This document shows, piece by piece, positions 18,956 through 29,734 of a stretch of 61,085 bases of DNA (within the stretch, counting starts at the first letter, position 1; every line of letters begins with the position of its first letter). The DNA is taken from the NCBI GenBank assembly GCA_009859145.1, contig VRVR01000017.1, positions 1 through 61,085 of the forward strand, read 5' to 3'. Origin of the DNA: Andalucia godoyi. Its lineage: Eukaryota > Discoba > Jakobea > Jakobida > Andaluciidae. The position numbers were made by a program, and so were the translations under genes. The notes beneath the pieces were generated by a model. It had not been told where the DNA came from. It searched no databases and saw nothing but the letters and a program-made list of their open reading frames with translations.

Positions 18956-20940
18956 TTAGGACATCTCGTCTCGCCCACGCTTCGCAGCGCGTGGCTGCAC
19001 TGTGGCAGGAAGAAATTGGAGACGCAACGCATTTAATTGCTGATTCACGTAATTGCGGTCGTCTTCGCGTTTCCTTTCCAGCTCCTTCAGTGCCACACTC
19101 AGGCGATCTACGTCCGCCCGTACATCGTGAATGAGTCGACGATCGGCCACAGAGCCAAAAAGTTTGTACAAATCACTCCATTTCGCAAGAAGGTCCTTGA
19201 CGTCACCCTTGAGAGCATTCACCGATTCTTCGCAGTGCGATCGCGTGTCATTCAACAAAAACTTCATTTCGTCGTAATTCTGGAACGGCATGAACGAGCG
19301 ACCACTGCCATTGAGAACAGCGCCTTCCGCTGCGAGCTGGGAGGTATGCGGAGCGGCAGTCGCCGACGCACCCGGCCCGGTGCTATTCAGCACGAACGGG
19401 CGCCCTGCCGACGCGGCACTTCCCAACTGAGACGCGAGAGTCAGGTCATCAAGGAAGTTTGATGGTGCGACCCACTCATCGACCTCGGTGTCGACAAACG
19501 ACGGCGAATCCCGGACAGCAGTAAAACTGAGCAAATGGTTCGAAAACCGGAGAGGAAGGTTTGGCCGCTGCTCTATCCCACCAAAGAGCAGTGCTTGACT
19601 TGGTTGCTTGATCCTCTTTTCATTTCGCTCATCTCCAACAACTGCAACTGCAACACCTGCCCGCTTTGAGAGCGAAACCCATCGAGACAGCTGGGCTTGT
19701 TCGGCACTGCGATGTCCTCTGGAAACGGGATGGCCCATCATCCATGCGTTCATCTGCGCATCATATACAGGCACCAAAAAGTCGATCAGCTCGGCACTGT
19801 TCTGCACTCCAGGAAACGTGTATGCATTTCCGGAAACAGCACCTGCACTCCCGCTCATGCTGTTGTTGTTACTGCTGCCGGGCAGCTTAATGGGCTCGAG
19901 ACCGCCAACAACGGCAATTCTGCTGGGCTGATTCCACTGAGGAAACGCAGCGGCAAACGACCAGCCAACTCGCGATATCGACCCCCCTGGAAGCAGCGGC
20001 TGCAGAGAATTTGTCCTCAGGTCGAACAGCAGCACATCCTTTGTGTATCGAAATGATCCATGGTCGTATCCTCCAAACAACAGAACAGCATCGTGTGGTG
20101 ACTCTGGATGGGGAACGCAGCTCATACCACTTCGATGCAAGAAGTGACGGTGCAAGGACTGCGTCACGTTCACAACGGAGCTCTCCCAAGCATTGTTTTT
20201 TGCAGAAAACGTCCATATTCTCCCTTCTTTTTCGGATGAGCCGCCGATGACCGCCATCTTATCGGATCCATGCGGCACAGCAGAGTGTCCGTATCTCGCC
20301 GACGGACCAATCTCCGTCGCTCGAAACAGCTTTAACTTCTTTTCATCGGCAACTGTAGGAGACGGCGTCGTCATCCCCGTGGATAACGACGACAATGAGC
20401 CGGAAGAATCCGTGCCATCCACGCTGCGAAAGTCGCTCACAGAAACATCCAGCGACGACAGGTTCACCAAGTATGTACAAGACGAAGGAGCACCGTTCGC
20501 AACACCGCCATACAAGATCAGGCTGGAGTCCAGGATGACGCTCGAATGAAATGCAAGCGCAGGCAACTGACTCGACAGCGCCACGGCCGCCCAGCTCAGC
20601 GTCTCCGTGTCCAGCCTCCAAAGATCATTGAAATACTGTGGTCTATTCTGTGGTGCTGGTTCCGAGTACCCGCCGTGCATCCACACCGCCCGCTCATTTG
20701 GCTGATACGCTATCCTACCAAACCACCAAAAAAAAAAACATCCCCGAATATTAGACATCCTCCCCTCATATTTTTCCAAATATCAACCCCCCCAAACAAA
20801 TAAACAATTTAATTATTATTATTATTATTTTAAAAAGGAAGAGGGAGATGCCGATGAAAAAATACATACGATGAAAAGCATCGAGGAGAAGGCACATGAT
20901 GCTCGGATCGCACTCTTCTCAGACCAAACAAATCAGCCAT
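18956..20940 (-). CDS. kelch-repeat protein with coiled-coil tail
   Basis: Two exons: 20940-20870 and 20714-18956, with a 155-base intron 20869-20715 (GTATGT...TAG). The splice joins MADLFGLRRVRSEHHVPSPRCFS to SIAYQPNERAVWMHGG in frame and gives 609 residues. Several kelch-type repeats cover about residues 25-440 (WMHGGYSE..FNDLWRLDTETLSW; LILYGG; MAVIGGSSE; AVLLFGGYDH..DVLLFDL; IAVVGG; ALLFGG), consistent with a beta-propeller. A basic, charged coiled coil lies near the C-terminus (about 510-590), ending in KRGRDEM. It is probably a protein-interaction scaffold; the partner is unknown. Reading without the intron gives a hydrophobic, unlikely N-terminus. Confidence 0.82.
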
Positions 20941-21986
20941 CTTGTCCCAAGATTCATAAACTGATCAAGCAGCAGTCGTCCAGCTCCGATGTTTGACGAT
21001 TTGCGTGTTCTGCTGTTGTGCTGAAAGTCCAAACAAGCGTGAAAAGAAGACGGAGAAGAAAACCCTCAGCATGTACTGTGAAGCTTGTCTATCCGGAACA
21101 CGCTCGAGATCTTCACACGAAAACCAAAACCACGAGCGCGGCTGCGATTTTTGGAGAGCTTTTCTTCGCATTCAGGGTTTCTCGCGGGAAATGAAAGGCT
21201 TGCCTGGGGAAAAGAAAAAAGAAAAAACACACGCAGACATGATGCATTGATGCTAGAGCGGGAGAACCCGATGCGAAAGCCCTTCTTGTCTGCTTGCCAA
21301 AAAGACATGAATCCTTGTTGATCACCATCGGCTAAGCTGTCATCAAAGCCAGATCCAAGCCACGTGTTTTTTGCTTCTTTAATTGGGGGGGGGGGGGGGC
21401 GAGCACCAACTCTTCAATGCAGATTGCTCTGCATCCAAAGGGTCATCGCTTCTTCTTTTTGCTCTCTGCCTCCGACGAGAGGGGACCAACGGGTTTCTTG
21501 GTTCTCGGTATCATCGGGCATGGTCGGGTTGCGTTTGTTAAGAAGATCCTCCTTTGGAGCCATGCGATGTTTTTGTCGTTGATGAAAGGTGATGCTTGCG
21601 TGTTTGATTATTTAATTAAATAAACAGAAAATGATAGACAAATAAAGAAGTGATGAATGAAGAAATTGTAGACTTGACTACGGTAAGAAAATCGTATTTG
21701 TATGAAACGGTCACCCGTTGTCCTGTCCCTGTCCTGTCCTGTTCTGTTCTGTTCTGTCCTGTTCTGCAGCGATTCTAAAATTCGTTGATTCACACTGCAC
21801 TGTTTTTTTGGCAGCAATTTTATTTATTTATTTTCTTTCTTAAATTACGGATTATTTGTGGGCACAATCAGCGCTGTTTGTTGTTGCTTGTTGTTGCTGT
21901 TGCTGTTGCTGCTGGCTGGTTGTTAATATAATAATTATATATTATTATTATTATTATTATTGGGAGGGTATTGTTTGGTGTTGTAT
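20941..21986. promoter_or_regulatory. divergent intergenic region, about 1 kb
   Basis: Spacer between the kelch gene (minus) and the coiled-coil gene (plus). It holds a run of 13 G near 21387-21399, (GTCCT/GTTCT)n at about 21720-21765, GTT/GCT repeats near 21885-21915 and an (ATT)n run at about 21940-21960. No open frame is convincing. It presumably contains both promoters. Confidence 0.4.
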
Positions 21987-23717
21987 ATGGAAGAGGATCT
22001 TTCGGGAAGGAGCTCTCCGGCGAGCGAGAACGATCGAGAGTATCTGCTTATGAGGCAGGTTGGCACGCTGACGACGCAACTTGAGACGATGTATTCGCAG
22101 CTTGAATCTCTCCGGAGTGCCCACAAGCAGGCTTTGCAGGGATTTGAGTCGTCCAAGGCAGAGGCTTCTGGGCTTCGAATCAGCCTTCGCGATGCGCAAA
22201 ATACGGTGATGCGATTGCAGACCAAGGTTTCCGACCTCGAACTGATGAGCTCTGAGCTTCAGAAGAGCCAGCATCGCAATGCAGATGCACAGGTGGAGCG
22301 GACAAAACTGCTGGACGAGATTGAGGACTTGCAAGTCCAGCTCAAGCAAGCGTCGGAAAATCAAGCGCAGTTCAGTTCGCTCAAGTCTGATTTGTCCAAG
22401 GCGTTGCGTGCCAAGAAGGATCTCGAGGCTGAAATCCAAAAGCTGACGCAGCTGCTCGGAGACGCGGATACACAGAGAGATTTTCTCAAGCAGGCAAAGC
22501 TGGCAGAGGAAATCCGCAACAAGAAACTTGCAAAAGACCATGAAGTCATTGTGAAGAAGCTTACGCGAGACCTGCAGGAGGAGCGATCCCGCAATGAAGT
22601 GCTGCAAGTGAAGCTGTCTGAAGCGTCAGAGCGTGTCCGTACCGGTCAGAACGAGTGGAGAGACAGGCTGAAGGAAGCAGAGACTGTGATTTCCAGAATG
22701 ACGGAAGAGAGAGAAGGGCTAGAGCACCGACTGGATGCTGCAGGCGAACGGGCAGACAAGGAAAGGGAGGAAAAGCAGGCTACGCTGCAGAAGAACGCGC
22801 AGCTTACTGAGCAGATCAGCTCCGAGAAGAGGTTTTCAGCGTGGTTTGTAGGAGAGCTGTGCTCGTCGTTGGTTTCGTTCGGTAACTCGACAGCGGCATT
22901 CGCTGTGGACTTGCCTGCTGCGTCCAGCGTGAGTGATGAGAACCCACGGGATCCAGCTCTTGCGATTCTGAGTGCCATCTCACAGCTTCGGAAACAGGTC
23001 CACGAAAAGATCTCCTTTGTTGATTCACAAACGTCGAGATTGCGCGAGGAGAACGAAGCGACGAGAGTCCAGATGGAGTCGTTCATGACCCGACATCGCG
23101 AGCTCGAGGAGCGCTGCTGGGCGCTTGAGCGCCAGATCTCGGATCATGCGTCGAATCAGACGTCTTCGTTTTTCACAACATCCTCGGGCACTACCAGTTC
23201 ACCAAGGAAGGACAGCAGTGAACATGAGTACATGGTGCAGTCTCCGCGTGTCTTGATGCTGCAGTTGCAGAGCATGCAAGATGAGCGTTCAATTGAAAGA
23301 AAGGCATGGAAAGAAGAGCTTGCGCAGCGAGAGATTTACTGGAAATCACAGCTGGAGGCGAGTCGACAGCAGCACTATGATGAGAAGACCATTATCAAGA
23401 ACCAGGTTGCGGATTTGGGCGAGAAGCTCAAATCTGCCGAGAGCGAGTTGGTGAAGATCCGCGCCGAGCGTGACGAATGGAGGTCCAAGTGCATCAACAT
23501 GGAAAGCGAAATGGCAAGAACCAGAAGCATTGCCGCCGAGCAAGGCCGCCAATACGAAGAAATGCGCGCAAGAACCCGTGACATGCACATGCTGGAGAAC
23601 GAAGTGGCTGTGTATCGCGGCCAAGTGGAAGCCTTGCAGTCTGAACTTCGGGAGCACATCCAAGGCAGGAAATCTTCAGCTACCCCTGTGAAGAGTCCGC
23701 AAGTTCGCAAGAAGTGA
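21987..23717 (+). CDS. long coiled-coil protein
   Basis: Protein of 576 residues, almost wholly alpha-helical with heptad patterns: about residues 20-285, then 335-385 and 425-565. They are separated by a non-helical insert (about 290-320, FSAWFVGELCSSLVSFGNS) and a Ser/Thr-rich hinge (near 395-415). The tail is basic (TPVKSPQVRKK). It resembles cytoskeletal, golgin or centrosomal scaffolds only in general composition; no family is recognised. Start chosen at the ATG at 21987 (MEEDLSGRSSPASEND...), since the nine codons before it come from T-rich UTR. Confidence 0.8.
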   Translation: MEEDLSGRSSPASENDREYLLMRQVGTLTTQLETMYSQLESLRSAHKQALQGFESSKAEASGLRISLRDAQNTVMRLQTKVSDLELMSSELQKSQHRNADAQVERTKLLDEIEDLQVQLKQASENQAQFSSLKSDLSKALRAKKDLEAEIQKLTQLLGDADTQRDFLKQAKLAEEIRNKKLAKDHEVIVKKLTRDLQEERSRNEVLQVKLSEASERVRTGQNEWRDRLKEAETVISRMTEEREGLEHRLDAAGERADKEREEKQATLQKNAQLTEQISSEKRFSAWFVGELCSSLVSFGNSTAAFAVDLPAASSVSDENPRDPALAILSAISQLRKQVHEKISFVDSQTSRLREENEATRVQMESFMTRHRELEERCWALERQISDHASNQTSSFFTTSSGTTSSPRKDSSEHEYMVQSPRVLMLQLQSMQDERSIERKAWKEELAQREIYWKSQLEASRQQHYDEKTIIKNQVADLGEKLKSAESELVKIRAERDEWRSKCINMESEMARTRSIAAEQGRQYEEMRARTRDMHMLENEVAVYRGQVEALQSELREHIQGRKSSATPVKSPQVRKK

Positions 23718-23848
23718 GAGCCACGGTTAATCTGCATCCCCGACACCACAAGAATTTTTGTATCATATGTCTCCGAAGAATGTCGTATAAACTTTCACAC
23801 ACACACAAACACACGCATATGATCGCGTGCACGCACGCATCCCTGCTG

Positions 23849-24157
23849 TCATTCTTCTTCATTGTTCAATCCACATTTCTTCTTCGCTGCCCTCGTTCGA
23901 GGAGATGTGGGCACTGTTCTATGCGATGGAGACTGCGTCAAAGCATCTGATTTCGATTCTGGTGTGGCTTTCGAGGCCGATTCTGAGTCTCGGAATTGCT
24001 CCATGTGCACAAGCTCTCTTCTTGACGGAAACTTCTCCAGTTTCTGCAGCACCCTCGGATTCAGAATGTCACGCTGGAATATAGATTCGATCGTCTTGTC
24101 TCGTGGCGACGTGTGCTTTGCAAGCAAAATCCGATACGCCATCCAGACCTTGCTCAT
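23849..24157 (-). CDS. small hypothetical protein (102 residues)
   Basis: The ATG at 24157 opens MSKVWMAYRILLAKHTSPRDKT..., a compact amphipathic helical segment of about 55 residues (ending KLEKFPSRRELVHMEQF). A polar Ser/Thr/Pro and Lys-rich tail follows. Codon use and composition look protein-like in the first half. I do not recognise it. It lies between the coiled-coil gene and the KRTCAP2-like gene. A longer in-frame start at 24223 runs through a (CGTG/CGCA)n repeat and is less likely. Confidence 0.5.
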   Translation of the reverse strand: MSKVWMAYRILLAKHTSPRDKTIESIFQRDILNPRVLQKLEKFPSRRELVHMEQFRDSESASKATPESKSDALTQSPSHRTVPTSPRTRAAKKKCGLNNEEE

Positions 24158-24425
24158 TTCTCTCTTCTTCCCTGCACGCACACACGCACGCACGCACGCA
24201 GAATTTAACACTTCAGTGCGCACCTATTTCAATAAAAATCAAAGAATCCAAGAAACGCTCACGAGATGTCAAGTATGCCCCCCCGTTCTCGTCACCTTTT
24301 TTTTTTCAACTTTGAAACGGATGCAAGGAATGGAAGTGAAAAAAAGAAAATTAATAGAAAAAAATAGAAAACGGATTGGCGGAAGAAGGCTCGGACTCTC
24401 TGAATTCAATTTTATGGAAGTGCCC

Positions 24426-24758
24426 TTACAGCTTCTTGTTGGACCCAAGTTCTGCAGCGACGCTTGATGTATAGTAGACCTGGACGACGGCTCCGACTGT
24501 TCCGACAGTGATGCAGACCGGGTGGATCATGAGTGCGCCGACGGCAAAGAGGCCCCAAGCAGCGCCCAAGTCCGTGAACCCTTGGTGCTTTCGTCCGAGT
24601 CGATTCCCAAGATCTGTGATGAACGCCAGCCCAAAGACGTACAGAAATGACGACAGAAACCCAGTCAGAAGTGTCAGCGGCGGGCTCGAGGTCAGCAAAG
24701 GGCGCAGAACTACAAGCAAACACAACAGCAACACGTACCCTCCAACAGCCTTCATCAT
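24426..24758 (-). CDS. KRTCAP2-family oligosaccharyltransferase subunit
   Basis: Protein of 110 residues with three or four membrane segments. It aligns by eye with keratinocyte-associated protein 2, a subunit of the OST complex that N-glycosylates proteins in the ER. Matching features are a leading hydrophobic helix, LTGFLSSFLYVFGLAFITDLGN (family: GG.LGS..F.F.LTA.NN.EN), then GLFAVGALMIHPVCITVGTVGAVVQVYY (family: LFASGLIHRVCVTTCFI...LYYI). The start is the in-frame Met pair at 24758. The open frame extends upstream to 24818 but begins there with TTG, so a short upstream exon is possible. Confidence 0.75.
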   Translation of the reverse strand: MMKAVGGYVLLLCLLVVLRPLLTSSPPLTLLTGFLSSFLYVFGLAFITDLGNRLGRKHQGFTDLGAAWGLFAVGALMIHPVCITVGTVGAVVQVYYTSSVAAELGSNKKL

Positions 24759-25061
24759 CTTCTTTTCCTTTCTCCGCTGTTCCCACTGCCTCTCGATCGT
24801 ATCGTCTTCGTCTCCCAATCAAATCCAAGTGCTCTCGCAAACTTCCCCGAACTCATCTCGATGACACAGATGACAGGCTGAACCCAAAAAAAAAAAGAGG
24901 AAAACACGACTGTAACACTGTAAACACATGCCCCAAGGGCTCAGCACGCAAGGCTCAAGCACAGCATCAAGCCAGCTTGCAATCCTCTCGAGTTGATGCT
25001 TGGAGCCTTTTCTGCGGTGGAAAAGAAGGGAAAGCCAAGAAGAAAAAATTCTTAAAAACCG

Positions 25062-25409
25062 ATGCTGAACGGACAACCCCGACGGCGGACAGCGACTGGA
25101 CAGCGAGGCATGGAAGAGTCCGAGTTGGGAATAGACGATTCGGTTCTTCAGATGGAAGACGATCCGGTCAAAGACGGGTTGGCAAAAGGGCGAGGACGAG
25201 ACGATGGACGCCATGGACATCATCATCATGCTGTAGCGGATGAGGAGGAGGATGAGGATGATCCATTACTGGAACTTCGGTATCGGAAACTCGTGCGCAG
25301 CTTTGCAACATACGTAGTCGCTCCATTTTTTGTTGGATCAAGCTTGGCATTCGGAATGGCCTGCGGATACGCTGTCTTTGACCGGTTGGCCTCCGTCTTC
25401 AAAAAGTGA
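25062..25409 (+). CDS. small single-pass membrane protein, unknown
   Basis: Protein of 115 residues. The first two thirds are polar and acidic, with HGHHHH and EEEDEDD runs. The C-terminal third is a single hydrophobic segment flanked by basic residues (KLVRSFATYVVAPFFVGSSLAFGMACGYAVFDRLASVFKK), the layout of a tail-anchored or outer-mitochondrial-membrane protein. It recalls fungal Mim-type import proteins only in layout. Short length and low-complexity leader keep confidence moderate. It is divergent from the KRTCAP2-like gene. Confidence 0.6.
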   Translation: MLNGQPRRRTATGQRGMEESELGIDDSVLQMEDDPVKDGLAKGRGRDDGRHGHHHHAVADEEEDEDDPLLELRYRKLVRSFATYVVAPFFVGSSLAFGMACGYAVFDRLASVFKK

Positions 25410-25761
25410 ATTCCAAGACGACTGTAGACATTTGTATTTTAAAAAAAGCTGCCTAAATTTTAAAAAACGGTGAAAATTCGGGGGGGTTTTCTCTATTGTG
25501 CAATGCTAATCGTGCAAAAATTGTCCGGCCGGATCTTTCTTCTTTTCTTTGTCCACCAAACGCTTCTCAAACATCCGAATTCGAATCCGTCGTTTGCTTT
25601 CTTGTTCGTTCTTATCACAAAAGTGTTGGTTGATCAGCATCTTCTTCTGCTTCTGCTTCCTCTGCTTCTTCTGATATCATACATCTCTTTTATTATTCAA
25701 GTTGCGTTTGTACTGCATTGTGCCGTGTGGCGTTGCGTTGCTTTTTTTGGTTTGATTGAAA
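25410..25761. other. intergenic, T-rich leader of the FAM161-like gene
   Basis: Pyrimidine-rich spacer between two genes on the same strand. No gene is seen; it likely contains the terminator of the small membrane-protein gene and the promoter of the next. Confidence 0.35.
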
Positions 25762-27810
25762 ATGCCAGTTTCGAATCTCAACTATCTGCGGAGTGCACCG
25801 CGCAGGCCTGCGTCTGCGGGAGGGTCCACAGCTAGTTCTCAGGCGCATCTTCATCATCCGCATGGAAGGTCGGCGCTTCCGGAGGACTTTCCGGACCCGA
25901 AAGGGCTTTCTGCTACGATCTATTACACACAACTTGCTCCAAAGCAAGTGACGGCATCGTCATCGGCCTCGCGGAATGCGACTTTGCCGCCAGCTGAGAG
26001 CACCGAGGATCAGTATGTATACGGTTATGAACGGGAACCGGAAAATGAGTATGAAAGCCAGGCGGTTCCACATCCGGTCAATGTCGCTGGCATGGACGTC
26101 GACTCGGCTCTTGCGACGCTGGAGAAGCTCCGACACCAGCATATGGAACGACTCAGGATGGTCGAAAGCGCATACTTGGGCGTGCCGGGGGCTGCGTCGA
26201 GTCTGCACTTCCATGATCTTGCAAGCATTGCGTTTCAGCATCCTACACAGGAAGAGGAGGATATTGCAGACGCATTCGAGACAAGCGTCACGATGGAAGA
26301 AACCCAGCGGAATGAAGAAACCCAGGATGCAGGGGTGGTCACGGAATCCACGAAGAATCGAAAGACATATTCGAGGGCTGGAAAGTCAGCGAATGCAAAG
26401 CATGGTGGAGGAAAAGGCGAAATGCCTGAAAAAGGACGAAGTTCGCATCTGTACAAGAAGACTACCGATGATCATGATGGTGGTGGTAGTGAATGTGCGC
26501 AGGACGAAGCCGATGGAGGTGACGGCGACATGGAGGAAGAGGAGCAGCCGTACAAGACTCGCAAGATCAAGTTCACAATGACGAAGCCATTTCCTCCAAA
26601 GAACACGAGGACTGCAGAGGAGAATGATGAGGTTGGGGCATGGGGAGGCGATTCTGCGCGGACATCAGAAGTAAGTGATGGCGCCGCAGAAGACACCGAT
26701 GCAAACTGCGAGAAGACGGTCACTAAAAAATCATCGTCTTCGTCTTCGTCAAAGATCCCCGCTTCAAAGCGATCTTACTACGAGTATATTCAAGGAAAGA
26801 AGCAGGAAGAAGAGGCGATCAAGAATTTCAAGTTTCGTGCGAATCCGGTCCCGTCGCACGTCATCAACAGCTCTGCGAAGGATGATCTGGAAAAGTACAA
26901 TACACTTCTCAGAGAATCTCGAGAGCGTGAGAAGCAGAGAAGACGAGCGATCATTACGCAGCGAGAACGGGATCGTCAGGAAAGGGCACGGCGTGAAGCG
27001 GAGGAGAAGCGGAGAGAGTTTGCTAGGAACGCGTTCAAAGCGCATCCAGTACCGGACGCCATCCGCCAGTCCTCATGGGAGGATACAGTGCTGCAGGAGC
27101 AAGAGCGACGCGAAAGGATCGCGGCCAAGGCAAGGGAACTGCTTTCTGAGGTCGCCCTTCCGCCGAGGATGGCGGCCTATGAAGAGACTCTCAAACAAAA
27201 GAAGGAGGAACGGGAGAAGAAGTATGTGGAAGAGCTTCGAGCGAACCTACATCACGTATCTCGCTCGTTGCCAGACTTTACGAAGCTGCATGCGCAACTG
27301 CCAGAGACGCAAAAGGAGTCTACAGAGTCGTATGTCAAGTTTCGACAGTCGGCACTGGAGCGCAAGGCCCGTCCCAAACGCATGGAGCGCATCGGAGAGG
27401 TTCCTGCAACTGCCCTGGGGTACTCTCCAAAGGGGACGAAGACAGTGGAGCTTCGCAAGGTCATGCTTGTGAAGAAGGAAGAGGAAGAGCGTTTGGCTCG
27501 GGAGAAAGCCGAGGCCGAGGAGCGGAAGCGTCAAGAACGCAAGGAAATGATGCGCTCGCTCGTTGCTCCTCTGGTGAAGATGGATTCATCGCGCGAAGAT
27601 GAGGAACGGGCTGCTCGCCGGAAGGCCTTTTTGGAAGCCATGCAACAGCAGCAGGAAGGATACCAAAAGGAAGTTGAATCAATGTATGAAAGGGTGTCTA
27701 AGAAGCCCTTTTTGTTTGAGCAGGTGTCCATGGATGCAGCGCGCACTCGTGCTGAGGACACTGTGTTGCGGACGTTAGCAAAGGCCGGTGTCGAGATGGA
27801 AAACGCGTGA
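25762..27810 (+). CDS. FAM161-family (UPF0564) ciliary protein
   Basis: Protein of 682 residues. The N-terminal half is disordered and acidic. The C-terminal half is a long charged helix holding FAM161 hallmarks: FKFRANPVPSHV and FARNAFKAHPVPDAI (the repeated F.A.PVP motif), and PPRM..YEE.L...K followed by a segment around RSLPDFTKLHAQL. FAM161A binds microtubules at the photoreceptor connecting cilium and the centriole inner scaffold. With the EFHC-like gene here, it indicates a basal body and flagellum. The start is the ATG at 25762 (MPVSNLNYL); a TTG two codons earlier is not needed. No introns. Confidence 0.8.
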   Translation: MPVSNLNYLRSAPRRPASAGGSTASSQAHLHHPHGRSALPEDFPDPKGLSATIYYTQLAPKQVTASSSASRNATLPPAESTEDQYVYGYEREPENEYESQAVPHPVNVAGMDVDSALATLEKLRHQHMERLRMVESAYLGVPGAASSLHFHDLASIAFQHPTQEEEDIADAFETSVTMEETQRNEETQDAGVVTESTKNRKTYSRAGKSANAKHGGGKGEMPEKGRSSHLYKKTTDDHDGGGSECAQDEADGGDGDMEEEEQPYKTRKIKFTMTKPFPPKNTRTAEENDEVGAWGGDSARTSEVSDGAAEDTDANCEKTVTKKSSSSSSSKIPASKRSYYEYIQGKKQEEEAIKNFKFRANPVPSHVINSSAKDDLEKYNTLLRESREREKQRRRAIITQRERDRQERARREAEEKRREFARNAFKAHPVPDAIRQSSWEDTVLQEQERRERIAAKARELLSEVALPPRMAAYEETLKQKKEEREKKYVEELRANLHHVSRSLPDFTKLHAQLPETQKESTESYVKFRQSALERKARPKRMERIGEVPATALGYSPKGTKTVELRKVMLVKKEEEERLAREKAEAEERKRQERKEMMRSLVAPLVKMDSSREDEERAARRKAFLEAMQQQQEGYQKEVESMYERVSKKPFLFEQVSMDAARTRAEDTVLRTLAKAGVEMENA

Positions 27811-27925
27811 AAAAAAAAACGCCCCCTCTGGCCTGTCTTTTTAATGTAAATATTGTGAACTGGGAAAGAGAAGGAGTGGAGGGGGAAGCCACATGAAAGA
27901 ATGGGAGAACGCAAAAAAATTAAAT

Positions 27926-27984
27926 TAAATGAAATGAAATGAAATGAAATGAAATGAAATGAAATGAAATGAAATGAAATGAAC
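27926..27984. repeat. (GAAAT)n microsatellite
   Basis: About eleven tandem copies of the pentamer GAAAT lie in the short spacer (27811-28141) between the convergent FAM161-like and PH-like genes. Nothing else is seen in this spacer. Confidence 0.9.
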
Positions 27985-28141
27985 TGAAATTTTAAAAAAC
28001 GCTGAAAAACGCTATCAACTATATTTTCGAATAGATTGTACAGATGTCGTGAATGAACACCCGCCAGACAAACAAGGGAGAAGAAGAAGAAGAAGATCAA
28101 CAACAGTTCTTTTTTTCCCTTCCTCCCCCCGCCAGGAAAAA

Positions 28142-29377
28142 TCAGGACTGTTTTTTCATGGAGTACGACGAATTCACTTTGCGCACGGAAGAGTCGAGCT
28201 GGAAGAAGCTCTGGTCCGCAGCAGTTGGGGCTGCAGATGGCGAGAACTGGTCTCCAACGAAAGGCGAGCCTGCAAGTAAGTTCGCTCTCTGGAGCAGGCG
28301 GTCTTGCAAGCTCATAAGGTCGTTTCGGGTGCAAATGCCGGTGACGCTGACGTTTCCGTACATGTCTCCGAGTTCTCGCATTGTGATTCGTGGATCAAGA
28401 CCACGGAACTCTTTGATGTCCAATACGTACTCGTTGCGCAAGCGAATCGACACGATTGCAAGTGTATCGGACGGTCGAGTGATGAGGACGAGCGGCTCCC
28501 ACAGCGCCTCGGACGGATTTTCATCGCACACAAGCGTGACCTCCACTCGGCAGTGGTCAAACTGCGTCTGGGAAAAGATGGATCCACGCTGCACGAGCTT
28601 GGCAACCATGGTCGGATCCGTGACGGTCGAAGGCAAGGCATCTCGAAAGAGCGACGCACTCGACTTTTCCGACACAAAGATAAATGCCGCCATCCAAAGT
28701 CGATACACATGTGCATCCGGGCACAGAAAGTCGACCACCCAGTCCTTTGGCGACGTTCCCATCATATCTCGCAACGAGAGATCCAGCTGCGAATTATCAA
28801 TGCAAAACGAAAACACATCGTGTGCGGACGTCTGCGTGGACGGAGCATACACACGCGTGGCTCCTGGCACCAAAAACACCGGGTATGCATCCGGAGACGC
28901 AGCGAGCTCTGCATACATGTCCCGCGCTCTTGCAGCACTGATCGTCGAGCTTCCCGGCTCATGCGTCGTCGTAACTGCTCTTCTCTGCATAAGCGATGAG
29001 TCAGATTTTGCATTCCGAGCATCTCCAAACTTCCCGGCCCGCTGCATTCCGCCACCGCTTCCCGCAGCATTTGTCGGTGACGAATTTCCCGGTGGTTGAT
29101 GTGGTTGCAACTGCTGCTGATGCTGCTGATGCTGCTGCTGCTTCAGCATGCGGGAGGTCCCAGCAGGCCGCAAGACCGGTGCGGACTGGTCGTGCACTCG
29201 CAGATCCACCAGCGACGAGTCGTAGTCATACTCCACATCCTGCGGCGGACGAACCGCAATGTACATGCAATGCGACCGAATAGGATCCCAAAAACACCAC
29301 CGATCGCGCCACTTCTTCAGCAAGAACGACTCTCGACGCACTTTCATATACGAGTGCACCACCGCATACTCGGACAT
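28142..29377 (-). CDS. PH-like domain protein, unknown function
   Basis: Protein of 411 residues. It opens like a PH domain: HSYMKVRRESFLLKKWRDRWCFWDP...HCMYIAVRPP. A long insert interrupts the fold (about 70-185, Gln/His/Pro-rich, encoded partly by CTG repeats). The PH-like ending then returns near 190-240 (VFSFCIDNSQLDLSLRDMM..WVVDFLCPDAHVYRLWMAAFIFV). A split PH domain is my inference. The C-terminal half (about 250-350) is folded in composition but unrecognised. A lipid- or protein-binding role at membranes is likely. The start at 29377 is a good ATG. Confidence 0.65.
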   Translation of the reverse strand: MSEYAVVHSYMKVRRESFLLKKWRDRWCFWDPIRSHCMYIAVRPPQDVEYDYDSSLVDLRVHDQSAPVLRPAGTSRMLKQQQHQQHQQQLQPHQPPGNSSPTNAAGSGGGMQRAGKFGDARNAKSDSSLMQRRAVTTTHEPGSSTISAARARDMYAELAASPDAYPVFLVPGATRVYAPSTQTSAHDVFSFCIDNSQLDLSLRDMMGTSPKDWVVDFLCPDAHVYRLWMAAFIFVSEKSSASLFRDALPSTVTDPTMVAKLVQRGSIFSQTQFDHCRVEVTLVCDENPSEALWEPLVLITRPSDTLAIVSIRLRNEYVLDIKEFRGLDPRITMRELGDMYGNVSVTGICTRNDLMSLQDRLLQRANLLAGSPFVGDQFSPSAAPTAADQSFFQLDSSVRKVNSSYSMKKQS

Positions 29378-29442
29378 TTTCCTCTCCTTCTTTTCTTTGG
29401 TTGTCGCTGTTGCTTGTCACAGGATTCCCTCTCGTTTCTTCT

Positions 29443-29499
29443 TTTCTTTTCTTTTCTTTTCTTTTCTTTTCTTTTCTTTTCTTTTCTTTTCTTTTCTTT
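29443..29499. repeat. (TTTTC)n microsatellite
   Basis: Eleven or more tandem pentamers upstream of the PH-like gene, within the 357-base spacer 29378-29734. A second small repeat, three to four copies of TTGCAGG, lies near 29682-29710. No gene is seen in this spacer. Confidence 0.9.
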
Positions 29500-29734
29500 G
29501 TGGTTTGTTTGTTTGTGCTTTTTTTTCCCTTTTCAAATCGATTCCCTCTTCGCCCGTTGAAACCCACCTTCCTCCAACACCGAAATAAAACAACGAAAAG
29601 AGAAAGAAAAGAAACTGGTCGCCGAGTGTCGACTGCGGACCGAGCAAGAACACGGAGCGCACCGCTGCATTACGGTGGTTGTTGCAGGTTGCAGGTTGCA
29701 GGTTGCAGCGTGCAGAGACAGGTCGGGGTTGCTT

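Noticed and set aside
27531-28334. Minus-strand frame of 267 codons spanning the 3' ends of two genes
   Set aside because: It crosses the GAAAT repeat, giving a repeated Phe/His/Ser string, and is antisense to FAM161 coding sequence.
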